Positions 43,937 through 54,248 of a DNA stretch of 64,000 bases are shown piece by piece. The DNA is from Graphiopsis chlorocephala (taxonomy: Eukaryota; Ascomycota; Dothideomycetes; Cladosporiales; Cladosporiaceae). The stretch lies in NCBI GenBank assembly GCA_022828445.1, contig JAIZZJ010000006.1, positions 1,922,001-1,986,000 on the forward strand. The letters run 5' to 3'. Each line of letters starts with the position of its first letter. The stretch's first letter is position 1. Both the position numbers and the translations under genes were made by a program. The notes under the pieces were generated by a model that saw only the letters and a list, made by a program, of their open reading frames with translations, searched no databases and had not been told where the DNA came from.

Positions 43937-45478
43937 CTACAGCTTACTCCTCAAAAACGCGCTCTCAAGCCCCGGCTCCCCGTCATAAATCTCCCGCTCC
44001 AAACTTCTAGTGTTGACGTGTCGCGGACTGAGCTCTTCGATCCTCTCGCACCCGAGCAACCTCATCGCCGTCTCCGTCTCCGCCTTCAAAATCTCAAACA
44101 TGCGTTCCACGCCCTCTTGCCCACCAGCTCCGAGAGCAAACAAAGGCGCCCTCCCCAATCCAACACCCTTAGCACCCAGCGCCAGAGCCTTGACAATGTC
44201 TGTGCCACGCTTGATGCCGCCGTCGACCCAGACTTCGAGTTTGGTTAAGACTTCAGGGCAGTACTTGCGGATTTCGAGGAGGGTGTGTAGGGCTGGCGGG
44301 GCGGTGTCGAGGGCGCGGCCGCCGTGGTTGGAGAGGATTATGCCTTTGATCTGCAGGTGCAGAGAGGCGAGGTGTGCGTCTTCGTGGGTTTGCAGGCCTT
44401 TGAGTATAAGAGGGAGGGAGGTGTGGGCGGCGAGCCAGGGGAGAGTGTCGCGCCAGGTGAGGTCCGGGGCTGTGCCGGCGAACAGCGCTTTGCCTACGCC
44501 GCCTTTGGCGGTTTCGGAGCGCGAGGAGGCGGAGTCTGGACTCGGGGAGGTTGTTGATACGGAGCCGGATTGGACGGAGGATTTGACGGGGAGGGTGGCG
44601 CCGACGTTCTTTTGGCGTTCGTCGTGCTCGCGTTTGCCGGGGACGGGTGCGTCGAGGGTGAGGCAGATGAATTTGATTTGGGGGATCTTGTTGATGCGGG
44701 CGAGCATGGCTTCGCTCTTTGCGCGGTCTTGTTGGACGTATAGCTGCCAGCCGAAGACCTGGCCTGGTGGTGAGTCTGCGACGATTTGCTCTGGTGTTTG
44801 CGAGGCGTTGGCAGAGATGAGCTGCATGGCGCCGAATTTGGCGGCGGCGTGAGCCATGCCTGCTTCGCCAGCAGGGTTGCCCAGACGTGCCATCGCAGCT
44901 GGAGCGATGTAGAAAGGCACGTTGACCTTGTTGCCGAGAAGGGTTGTGGATGTATCGCAGCGGGTGCAGTCGACGAAGATTCGAGGCCTTAGAAGAATCT
45001 TATTGTAGACCTCGCCGTTGTATGATTTGCTGTAGAGGTTGTCACTGGCGCTGTAGTAGTATCCCCACGCCTTTTTGTTGATGGTCTTGGTCGCGAGATG
45101 CTCCAGGTCATCGATATTAAGGCACTCGTCAAGTGTTTCAGGATCCCACTCGCGCTGAACGGCCTGTTGCTGGACCTGTGTACTTGGCGCGCTGCCTTGC
45201 TCTTGTGCGGGTGACTTCTCTTCCTTGGGCAGTGTGCTCTCGTCTATCTTTCCCAGCTTTGCCTCAGCAGGTAGGCTGTCTTCCAGAGTGCCTGGAGGAT
45301 GGATTGGGTCGTATTCTTCCGTTGCGTCTGCGCCGGCCAATGATAGTATGATCTTGCTTCCGCCTGGGTGCTCAGGGAGGAACTTGGTCACATCCCAGAC
45401 ATTGCCGTAAAGGACGACCCAGCATGAGTCTGTAGAGTTGTGCTGTTTGACCTCGTCGTATGTGAATGTCTTCGCCAT
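43937..45478 (-). CDS. Flavocytochrome b2-like 2-hydroxyacid dehydrogenase
   Basis: Fusion of a cytochrome b5 domain and an FMN-dependent alpha-hydroxyacid dehydrogenase, as in L-lactate:cytochrome c oxidoreductase (Cyb2). Intronless, 513 residues from ATG 45478 (MAKTFTYDEV); an upstream in-frame ATG at 45526 is less likely. The b5 domain (about 3-80) has VWDVTKFLPEHPGGSKIIL with the first haem ligand in HPGG. The flavin barrel contains FYIAPAAMARLGNPAGE, GWQLYVQQD, the catalytic ILSNHGGRALD (His and Arg, about 380-390), WVDGGIKRGTD and LGAKGVGLGRAPLFA. A Ser-rich, low-complexity loop (about 300-330) replaces the protease-sensitive loop of yeast Cyb2. No mitochondrial presequence precedes the b5 domain, unlike yeast Cyb2, so it may be cytosolic. 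The substrate could be L-lactate or another 2-hydroxyacid. Confidence 0.92.
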   Translation of the reverse strand: MAKTFTYDEVKQHNSTDSCWVVLYGNVWDVTKFLPEHPGGSKIILSLAGADATEEYDPIHPPGTLEDSLPAEAKLGKIDESTLPKEEKSPAQEQGSAPSTQVQQQAVQREWDPETLDECLNIDDLEHLATKTINKKAWGYYYSASDNLYSKSYNGEVYNKILLRPRIFVDCTRCDTSTTLLGNKVNVPFYIAPAAMARLGNPAGEAGMAHAAAKFGAMQLISANASQTPEQIVADSPPGQVFGWQLYVQQDRAKSEAMLARINKIPQIKFICLTLDAPVPGKREHDERQKNVGATLPVKSSVQSGSVSTTSPSPDSASSRSETAKGGVGKALFAGTAPDLTWRDTLPWLAAHTSLPLILKGLQTHEDAHLASLHLQIKGIILSNHGGRALDTAPPALHTLLEIRKYCPEVLTKLEVWVDGGIKRGTDIVKALALGAKGVGLGRAPLFALGAGGQEGVERMFEILKAETETAMRLLGCERIEELSPRHVNTRSLEREIYDGEPGLESAFLRSKL

Positions 45479-46138
45479 CTTGGACAGATTGTGAGGTGGT
45501 ATTATGGCTTCGCAGGAGAGAATCAAAGGGCGGATAAATATGCTGTATGGAGAGGAGGAAAGCAGGAGATATAACAGGTATCGGAGAATGACCTACAGGA
45601 ATTGTATGCAGGCGAGGAGTGTACGCTGGTGAAAGATCGCGATGGCCGTGGACATTCCTTTCTAAGGTTTGCAGACGGAATAACCTGCCAATCCAACGCG
45701 GTCGCCCTCGGCACAATGCCAGGCCGATCGGCATATGACCCTGCTTCAAACGCCGCTGTCCTCGCAGGCTAATCACAGCAGGACGATTTGTCCGTCTTGA
45801 TAAGGCCGCCTGCTCGCTGTTGTTGTATCTGGAAAATGTTTGTAAGTCCCCGACATGGCTGAGTGAGAGGATTTGGTGTGTGAACATGTAAGGTATCTGT
45901 CAACCTCATTCACATGCAGAGCAAGCCATTTGAAATGCCAATTGTTTCCTCTCGCATCGGCCGCGTAAGCGTTCGTTGGTAGGAACACCTGGCAACTGCC
46001 TTCGAGGTAGGAGGTACATCTGCCCGAGAGCGCACATTCAGACACTACTTCCTTAACAACCATTGACCACCTCAACTTTGAAGCTCGACATAATTGACCA
46101 CCAGAATCTCCCATTAAAACTAGCTCGAAACACCAAAA
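45479..46138. other. Divergent promoter region
   Basis: 660 bp between the b2-like gene and the HAD phosphatase gene. No coding region is supported; a minus-strand frame (45773-46246) overlaps the downstream gene and has no features. Confidence 0.5.
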
Positions 46139-46894
46139 ATGATCTCTCTCGTCGCCTTCGACCTGGACGGTACCCTTGCCGAGTCCAAACAGCCACTCAA
46201 AGACGACATGGGCGAGACTCTCGCCGGTCTCCTTGCCGTCGCCCACGTCGCCGTAATCTCAGGAGGAGACTGGCCCCAATTCTTCAAACAGATCGTCAGC
46301 CGTCTGCCATCGCACGCTAATCTAAACAAACTCTGGCTTCTCCCTACTACAGGCACTAAGCTGTACACATACCGCCCCGAATCTTCCGAATGGAAACCCG
46401 TCTACGCGGAACTTTTCACGCCCGGGCAGCGTGCACACATCATCGCCACTTTCGACGCCTCTCTCAAATCCACCAACTTCGTCCCCGAGCAGACCTGGGG
46501 CGAGCGCATCGAGGACCGCGGAAGCCAGATCACATTCTCTGCTCTCGGCCAACAAGCACCGGTCCACGCCAAAGAAACCTGGGACCCAGACTTCGCGAAG
46601 CGTAAGATCATCCAGGCCGACCTACGCACACGCCTTCCAGGCCTGTCGATCAACATGGGTGGCGCGACATCTATTGATATTACTAAGGAGGGTGTTGATA
46701 AGGGGTATGGGTTGAGGAGGTTGAGTGAGGCGAGTGGGATTCCGCTTGAGGAGATGATGTTCATTGGCGATGCGATTTTCCCGGGTGGCAATGACTACCC
46801 CGCGAAGGAGATGGGGATGGAGACGGTGTGTGTCAAGAATCCGGACGGGACGTTGGCTGCTGTTGCTGGGATTACTGCGTGTTTGAAGAAGTGA
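46139..46894 (+). CDS. HAD-IIB phosphatase, phosphomannomutase-like, bacterial type
   Basis: Haloacid-dehalogenase superfamily, class IIB cap, 251 residues, intronless. Motif I is FDLDGTLAES (7-16) with both catalytic aspartates; motif II is VISGGDWPQF (about 39-48); motif IV is MFIGDAIFPGGNDYP (about 206-220), the form shared with eukaryotic phosphomannomutases (GD..MPGGND). GGATSIDITKEGVDKGYGL also parallels that family. The cap segment with IEDRGSQITFSALGQQAP, WDPDFAKRK and LLPTTGTKLY is, from memory of the family, characteristic of bacterial HAD-IIB proteins and not of fungal Sec53. It may dephosphorylate or isomerise a hexose phosphate. No intron and a bacterial-looking sequence suggest horizontal acquisition (inference). 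It converges with the Zn2Cys6 gene. Confidence 0.88.
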   Translation: MISLVAFDLDGTLAESKQPLKDDMGETLAGLLAVAHVAVISGGDWPQFFKQIVSRLPSHANLNKLWLLPTTGTKLYTYRPESSEWKPVYAELFTPGQRAHIIATFDASLKSTNFVPEQTWGERIEDRGSQITFSALGQQAPVHAKETWDPDFAKRKIIQADLRTRLPGLSINMGGATSIDITKEGVDKGYGLRRLSEASGIPLEEMMFIGDAIFPGGNDYPAKEMGMETVCVKNPDGTLAAVAGITACLKK

Positions 46895-47036
46895 AATGGC
46901 GAGGGAGGTTGAGGGGTTTTGCGCGGTTTCTCAGCGGCAGAGAGAGAAAAAAAAAAGGAAACACCGAGAAAGCAGCACAGCGGTAGCAACAGTACAATTC
47001 ATTGTCTCAGAATATGACATACGCTGGAGTCTCCGA

Positions 47037-49450
47037 TCAGAACCCCCTCCCAAACCCAGCTCCATAAAAGAAATTCAACCCATTCTCATCAATATCCGGC
47101 CACTGATACATCGGCACCTCTCCATCCGTAGTCCGCGTCTGCTCGCACCACGCGTTATAATCATTAATCTCCGCGGCCGCTTCAAGCCCCGCTCGCTCGA
47201 TGTCAAACGGCAGCACGACGTCTTCCTCTTCGAGGTGCGGCCAGCACAGTTTGACGGTGATTTCGCGGCAGTTGGAGCTGTTGGCGCAGAGGTCTTCCAT
47301 GGCGGTCATGATGGATACTGAAGAGCGGATTTGCGAGCGCCAGTCGGGGGCGAGGGAGTGGGTGGGGTTTTGGCGGAGGCAGTGGAGGGGGATTAGGGTG
47401 GCGTGGAAGAGGAAGTATCTAGATACACACTTGTCAGCTGGATGTTTTGAGGCCTTAGTTTTGGTTTGGGGAAGCAGCAACTTACAAAACATACCACGCG
47501 GCGAGTCTAGAATGCGCCCGCGTAGTCCAATACTCTTCGATGGACAGGATCGTCTCTTTCGCTGCATCGAGGCACTTGAACACTGCCAAACTCTCTGTGC
47601 TAGAAGAGCTCCTCTCATTATAAGACGGACTCCCCAGCGCCCACCGAATCAAAAACGGTCTGTACATCACAATCCTCAGATTGCGATACCGCCACTTGGT
47701 GATTCCTAATCCGAGCGCGTATTTGGAGGTTTCGGGTGGGAAGACGGAGTAGTATGAGGGGATTTGCGCGAGCCAGGCGTTGATGTGCTCGTCGTCTAGG
47801 GCGATTAATTCGGCGGCTGCTGGGAAGGGTCGGCTGATGAGACGGCTGTAAACGTCCATTGTTCGGAGGTGGTAGGAGGATTGGACGCGCAGGTAGGTGT
47901 AGAGGGTTAGGCCTTCGATTTCGGGGGCGGAGGTGGCGGAGTCGGAGACGATGTCCTGTGAGATGGGAGTTAGCTGCTGTGATTTCGTATGGGTGATGCC
48001 TGCATACTGACCTCTTCGTGCAGGTTGCGAGGCAGAGCAGTTTCGACACCCGCACGAGGCCAGTTCAATGGCCTGCCGTAAGAGATGACGGCCCCAACAT
48101 CAAGGACGCACAAAGTCCACCATACTCGTCGCCGAATCTCTACTTGCAGTGGAGAGATATGTCCTTCCTGATAATCCTTGTGAAGGCCAAGCCCAACAGC
48201 CAGTCGCACTGCGATACCGCTATAATTGTAGCCGGTGTTTGGCTTGTTGCGCTTCTGCAAGTATGTCGCCGATAAAGCGAAAGATTGAACCAGGGTCAGA
48301 TTGCCCGCCTCGAGATTGTCGGCAAAGAGGCTCTTCTGCGCTTCTTGGAATATGGAGATGTCAGTGGCGTCGGCAGCGTTACTGCTCGCGAAGGATCCCA
48401 GAGCGGCAACGATGTTTGCGAGCGTAACCCACTTCGCGTTGTCGTGCCGTGGTAGGATGTTGGCGTATTGAGCGCGGAACGTGGGCTCGTGGATGATAGG
48501 AAATGTAGGATGATAGAAGGTGAAGAAGGCGTCGAACAGATTCTCCACAGCCACACGCGTCAACATAGATCGAGTCTGAAACCATTGCGAACGATCTAAA
48601 CGCTGTTGGAAAAGCGAGTCGTACTGTTGCCAGGGAGCTCCGGTCTGGACGCCTTGTCCGTCACGATCAGAGGATAGTACTTGACGGAGCAAGGCAGCTC
48701 CAGAGACGGCGCCGAGATACCCTCTTCTCTCGCCAACAGTTAGAGAGGCCATTCCATCGGTGATCGTCTGGGGAAAGTCGCCACCTCCACCGGGACCCAT
48801 GGCCCATGATGAGTCTTGCTCGTTCCATTCGAAGTCATCGGCTGTGGCAGGGTCGAGATCGAAAGAGTCGTCTGGAGAAGGCTGGCTAGCTGCTGCTGCG
48901 GCTAGACTATCGTTGCAGCCATGTTGTATGTTGTCGAACGTAGGTGGTGAGGCGAGAGTTGCAAATGATGTCAAGTCTGGTGTCTGCAGGACCGTTGAGG
49001 GGGTCTCAGCTAGCAAGTTCGGATTGTATACCGGAGGTGCAACGCTGGCACCCGGCCTATTGGCATGACTTTGCGGCGGAATCGTAGTCTTGCCATCCAG
49101 ATAGTCCGCAAGCTGCTGCTGACTATATTGGCTCTTCAATAGTTGTTCAGCCTTCTCCAGCCTCGTCTCCAATATCGTAAGCTGTCTAACTCCACCAGAT
49201 CAGTCACAATTCACAAAGCCCCTCAGGAACAAACAACAGATCGTGGGCCAGCGTACTTGCGTGTCAAGCGCGTTCTACTATGCTTGTCATACAGACAGTG
49301 GCGTCTGTACCTCTGGCACACTGCGCACTCGGGCATAGAGCCATCGCACTTGACCCTACGCCGTTGGCACTCTCGACATGCTCGTGACTCGTCGGGCTGC
49401 CCGTTGTGCGACGTTGCTGGGGTTGGCGCAAGCGACTGCGGACGCTCCAT
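47037..49450 (-). CDS. Zn2Cys6 fungal transcription factor
   Basis: Binuclear-zinc-cluster activator, probably nuclear. Model: exons 49450-49257, 49185-48012, 47955-47486 and 47418-47037; introns 71, 56 and 67 nt; 739 residues. The DNA-binding domain (about 23-50) has the six cysteines as CRECQRRRVKCDG...CAVCQRYRRHC (C-x2-C-x6-C-x5-C-x2-C-x6-C). It is followed across the first splice joint by TRKQLTILETRLEKAEQLL, a linker and dimerising coiled coil. The fungal-specific regulatory domain spans about 210-550 (FFTFYHPTFPIIHEPTF, then AVRLAVGLGLHKD...RRRVWWTLCVLD). ATG 49450 is the first in frame before the zinc cluster. It lies in the same direction as, and 530 bp downstream of, the 6PGDH-like gene, so it is a candidate local regulator of that gene and the divergent permease. 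Confidence 0.92.
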
Positions 49451-49980
49451 CTCTTGTTCACAAGTCTGCAAGCCTGTGGGTGGCCCACTGGCTTCGCCAT
49501 ACAAAAGCCAGATTGAAAGAGGTCGGGTGAGACGATCTCAAAGCACGTGCAGGGCGGGGACCGACCCTAAACGCCGGGAGGAGGAAGTGCTGGGTACCTT
49601 AGTTATTAATTTGCGGAGTCGTGCACATGCCCAGACTTGGCCCCTCGTGTTTGGTCTTATTTTTGCCACGCATGCTGCTTCTGCATCCTTACATACACTT
49701 GGCTGGAAACGTTACGACAGACGAGAATATGAGCCGAGGTGCAAGTCGACCAGGCCAGAAAGGGTATCGTATGCGCTTGGAACTGATTCTGATATTGTTC
49801 TGTATCCATGTTCGATTATTACGCCTAGACCATTCTATCTATCAAACCCTAACACCCTGACGAATGCCAATAACCCACTTAAGTACCGGCGCCACCGGCA
49901 ATCATCCAGACCAAGAGGAGTGGAACGAACCTAAAATCGATCGTCAGCATGATCACTGATCAGACCATTCATTCGACGGA
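49451..49980. other. Promoter of the Zn2Cys6 gene
   Basis: 530 bp between two tandem minus-strand genes. No coding sequence is supported. A CCCTAACACCCT stretch (about 49848-49859) resembles telomeric repeat sequence but is too short to interpret. Confidence 0.5.
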
Positions 49981-51546
49981 TCAACATTTACCCTTCATCA
50001 AATGCCTCACGGGCTCGGATTTCAGATCGTACCCATGTGCTCCAAAGCAATCCAGCTGTGCTTCTGTGAAGCTTGTTGGAAGGTCGATACCGCCGATGTA
50101 CTTCAGATACTCCAAGGTAGCGCTCAGACAAGGCACATGGGCATCAAGCTCGATTCCTTGGAGAATGATCTTCTTCAGGGACGGTCGGTGCTTCTTGACT
50201 TCTTCTGCGACCTTTGGCTTGCAGAGCAGGTGCACATGAGGTCCTTCGGCATAAGATGCTTGCAATATCTCTGAGATGGCATCGGACTTGATGATGCATC
50301 CAGCCTTCCAAATCTCCAGCACTCGAGGTATGTTGATGCCCCACTTCTCTTTCTCGTTCTCGCGCTCCATCACGTCCAAGCCTTGGACGAAGCACATCAG
50401 TGTTGATAGGTATACGGCTTGGCCAAGGTGGCGTAGGATCTCGGCTCTTTCTGGTTCTGTGGGTTGCAATTGTGTTGGGACGCCATTATCAATTGAGCTG
50501 CTAACAGCTGCCCTCTGATCTATTTGGGAGGAAGCAATGCGGAGGTAGTGGGCGGCAGTCAGACTTGGGGCGGGTACGTGCGATTGGACGGCTTGTACGT
50601 TCGCCCAAGATCCGGTGCCTTCAGAATCGTTGGCATCCTGGACAACGGCATCTCGGATCTGATGCAGCAATGAAGACGTGCCTATTGGGCTCTTGGTACG
50701 ACAGATCGGACCGCTGATCGAGACGAGGAAGTTGCCTTTCTGTTTGTTACGGTCAGCGTCAGTGTCATACAAAACATCGGCGAACGTTTACCAGTCCTCC
50801 TTCGACGTCCCATGAGTCGAAAACGTCTGCGATCTCATCGCCGTTCATCCCAAGGTTCTTATCCATGAAGCCCCATGCCTCACAGAGCGCCGACATGACA
50901 CCATGCTCGATTCCATTGTGAATCATCTTGACGAAGTGCCCACTGCCTCCAGTGCCAATATTGGTGACACACGGTCGGCCAAACTCGTCGCGAGCGGCGA
51001 TCTTGGTAAGTATCGGTAGGAGAGACTCTACCGCCCATCGTTCACCACCAGGCATGAGTGATGGGCCGTTCCTTGCTCCATAGCTGCCACCAGAGACTCC
51101 GAGGCCGATGTAAGCAACACCATAGTGGCCGAGCAGCTGCTGTCTTGCTTGTGTGACCTTATGGCTCTCGTTGGATGCGTCTATCACGACGTCTCCTGTG
51201 GTGACATACTTCTTTAAAGTCTGAACCACAGAGTCTCCGGGGCGGCCATTGGGAAGACTGAAGATGAACACCTTCGGGGAGCCTAGACTTGCGCAAAGGC
51301 TGTCGTAGTCTTTGCAGATGTGGACGCGAGCAGACAGTCCGGCAGCTTCTGCGGCTTTCTCCGTTTTGCGCAAATTCATCTCCCAGATGTCGTGGACTGA
51401 GACCTCTACACCGTTGTCTGCGAGAAGGAGAGCCAAGGCTCCGCCCATGGTGCCTGCACCAATAATTCCAACCTGGCAGTCCGCCTGTCAGATGTATTTC
51501 TCCGCACCTTGTGTGAAGATGGCCAACTCACTTTTGTGATCTCCAT
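49981..51546 (-). CDS. 6-phosphogluconate dehydrogenase-like oxidoreductase (divergent paralogue)
   Basis: NAD(P)-dependent beta-hydroxyacid dehydrogenase of the 6-phosphogluconate dehydrogenase family. Model: exons 51546-51532, 51472-50792 and 50739-49981; introns 59 and 52 nt; 484 residues, the usual 6PGDH length. The Rossmann motif VGIIGAGTMGGAL starts at residue 6, encoded directly after a 15-nt first exon. SLPNGRPGDSVV, DASNESHKVT and GLGVSGGSYGARNGPSLMPGG are the substrate-loop blocks. GTGGSGHFVKMIHNGIEHG (about 179-197) carries the catalytic Lys and Asn. The C-terminal domain is recognisable but departs strongly from housekeeping Gnd1 (for example KGNFLVSISGPI). I infer a paralogue with a changed substrate, perhaps a free or phosphorylated sugar acid. 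It is divergent from a Dal5-type permease. Confidence 0.9.
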
Positions 51547-51777
51547 GGTGTAGCGAGCTGTATGTGTTGTTCGTAGAAATCTATTTTATGTGATGGTTCT
51601 GATGGCTTCACACCAATGCAACGATGGGTAATGCATTGCTATAATAACTTTCAACTCAGCAATGGAGTGATAAATTCACGGGTCATGGTCAGCCTGATGT
51701 GGCAGTGCTGCATGTTGGAATCTCGATGCGTTACTAGAGTCACCCTCATCTAGGTAAACAGAAATACCACGTGGATA

Positions 51778-51835
51778 AGGTCGACAGTCTACTTAGCATT
51801 AAAGCAGAGCAGGTCGACAGGCGGACAGGTCGACA
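51778..51835. promoter_or_regulatory. Three direct AGGTCGACA motifs
   Basis: AGGTCGACAG at 51778-51787 and 51811-51820, and AGGTCGACA at 51827-51835, all in the same orientation, each containing the palindrome GTCGAC. The second and third are separated by GCGG. They lie in the promoter shared by the 6PGDH-like enzyme and the permease, about 230-290 bp upstream of the former, and are good candidates for the binding site of a pathway regulator. Confidence 0.5.
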
Positions 51836-52365
51836 TATGGGACTGCCTTCAGCATTGGCAAGACAGCCAGCATAATTGACCAATAAGAGTTTGACCAAGT
51901 ATTCGTTCGCAAACCGACATCCTCTCGAGCCTCTGCAGGTTCCGACGGGCCGTCTCAGCAGGTATCGTCGAAGGTTAGCTGACAGTCAACCTATCCGCCT
52001 TGGCTCTGAAAGTCGGATTCTTCTCGTGATGGCCATGCTCCATCCTCCGGCATGATCCAGGAAACGTGATTGGCCAGGGTGAGACTCGACCGCCCACACT
52101 CCAAGCACGAGCAATAACCACCCCAACATCCACATCGGGCGCTACGTTCAATACGGCCAAGCGTTCTCGACCAAGAACCAGGGCCAACCTGCACAGACTC
52201 CTTGTCTGCGAGCCAAGTCGACCAACCTTCAGATACTGCCATGTGCCCAGCCATGTGGCGGTAACGCAGGCGCAATGTGGGCGCCATGCAGATTCTCCAT
52301 GGGCACCCCAAGACCAACCCCAAGATTTCTCCAAGATTCTGGAGTCAACCTGCATAGATCTACAG

Positions 52366-52374
52366 TATATATAT
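52366..52374 (+). promoter_or_regulatory. TATA box of the Dal5-type permease
   Basis: TATATATAT about 90 bp upstream of ATG 52465, followed by a C-rich leader without any ATG until that start except out-of-frame ones close to the box. Confidence 0.5.
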
Positions 52375-52464
52375 GTATTGACAGTCTCTGTAAACAGTGC
52401 CAGTGCCATTTCAATCAGTTTTCAGCTCGTTTCCTCGGCTGGATCTGGGGTTTTCTTTGCCATC

Positions 52465-54248
52465 ATGACTTCAGACGGAATCTCCAAGTCGGAGGTGCCT
52501 GTCTACCATACGGAACACATGCCCAACGACGACAATGTGGCCATGAAAAGCTCAGGCTCGGGAGCTGCTGGTTGGGCGCCTGAGAAGCGTGCAGCTGTTG
52601 AGAAGAGCATGAAGCGCAAGCTCGATGCACGTTGCTCGCTATTTGTTCTGATCTACATCATGAACTATTTGGATCGGTAAGTGTGATGGTCAAAAACATC
52701 CTGGATGACTTGCTAATGCTTACTTTTTTGTTGCTTGTAGTAATAATATCGCCGCTGCAAGGCTTCGAGGTCTGGAAAAAGATCTGAACCTGAGTCAAAC
52801 CCAGTACCAAACCTGCCTCAGTATTCTATACGTTGGGTACATCTTGATGCAGGTCCCATCCAACATCTTCATCAACAAGATTAGCCGACCTTCGGCGTAC
52901 ATCGGTGTTGCGATGCTGATCTGGGGAATGATTTCCACGTTATCCGGAATCGTTACTGGATTCTCTGGTATGGTGGCTACGCGTTTCTTCCTTGGTTTTA
53001 TCGAAGCAGCATTTCTTCCTGGAGCGCTGTTGATCCTCTCAAAGTGGTACACTCGCCGCGAACTCACAACAAGGAACGCGATTCTCTTTTGTGGCAATCT
53101 GATCTCGAACGCATTCTCGGCTCTCATTGCAGCCGGTGTTCTCTCTAACATGCAGGGCGTTCTCGGTCACGCTGCCTGGCGCTGGTTGTTCTGGAGTAAG
53201 TCTCAAGAACCTTTGGAAGCCCGAACAATATCTAACTGTCCTTTGCTTTTAGTTGAGGGCGCTGCGACCATGGGTATCGCTATTGCTGCGTTCTTCATCT
53301 TGCCCGATCTTCCCTCGAACACTCGCGGCTTTACTGCAGACGAACTTGAGGTCGCGCAATTGCGCATGACAGAGGATGTTGGTCTTGCAGATGTTGATCC
53401 TGAAGGCCTTGGAACTTTCGGCGGTCTCATCATGGCCTTGAAAGACATCAAGGTGTACATTATGTGCATCATCTTTACACTTTACGTTGTTGGTCTTTCG
53501 TTCAACGCCTACTTCGTAAGTCAAGTTTCAAACCGTGTTGGAAGGACCTCCAGACTGATACCTGTTTATAGCCCTCTCTGACCAAAACTCTGGGCTTCTC
53601 ATATGTGCCCACTCTGCTGATGAGTGCGCCACCATGGGTTTTCTCATGCATGTTCTCTGTCTGTGTAGCATGGAGCTCTGATAGACGCCAGGAGAAGGTT
53701 TGTTGTTCTGTCTTCCTGCTTGGTTTCAAACCATGCTAATACCTATTCCAGTTCTGGCACATTGTTGGTCCCATCTGTGTCGGCCTTACCGGCTTCATTA
53801 TCAGCATTGCAACGACCAATGTTGCTGCGCGCTATGTCGCACTATTCCTACAGGCAGGCTCCTATGCTGGGTATGTCAGAATCAACCATTGACTCTGGGC
53901 TTACAATACTGACTGATGTACAGCTTCATCGTGTTCTACTCATGGATCAGCTCCTCCTTCCCACGTCCTCCCGCAAAGCGTGCAGTCGCCATCGCTATGA
54001 TCAACGCATTCAGCCAGACCGGCAACATTGCCGGATCATACGTGTGGTTCGATGAGGCACACAACTACCGCGCTAGCTACGGCATTGTTGCCGCAATGTT
54101 TGGTGCGACGATCCTAGGTGCATTCCTGTTCAAGATAATGCTCTCAAGGCTGAACAAGGAGCTTGACCAACAAGAGGCCCAGCCTGACGCGATGGAGACT
54201 GTTGATGAGAGGCTGCGGATCAGCAAGGGTTTCCGGTACTTGGTCTAA
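52465..54248 (+). CDS. MFS anion:cation symporter, Dal5-like
   Basis: Permease of the allantoate/Dal5 (ACS) branch of the major facilitator superfamily, whose fungal members import carboxylates, vitamins, and sugar or amino acid derivatives. Model: exons 52465-52676, 52741-53195, 53253-53515, 53572-53697, 53752-53870 and 53924-54248; five introns of 53-64 nt, all frame-consistent; 499 residues. Helix 1 ends YIMNYLDR|NNIAAA, the Dal5-type signature followed by LSQTQYQTCLSILYVGYILMQ. RFFLGFIEAAFLPGALLILSKWY and GHAAWRWLFW are further family blocks. The second half has FVFYSWISSSF-like helices and the motif AMINAFSQTGNIAGSYVW. The hydrophilic N-terminal tail is about 55 residues. Divergent from the 6PGDH-like enzyme, it probably imports that pathway's substrate (inference). 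Confidence 0.93.

Larger units (their letters stand above)
51547..52464. other. Bidirectional promoter of dehydrogenase and permease
   Basis: 918 bp between divergent starts. It holds the triple AGGTCGACA motif and a TATA box (both listed). The overlapping short frames at 51975-52409 are not supported. Confidence 0.55.

Noticed and set aside
52066..52464. N-terminal extension of the Dal5-type permease from an upstream in-frame start
   Set aside because: The frame is open upstream, but the TATA box at 52366 lies within it and ATG 52465 is a better-placed start.
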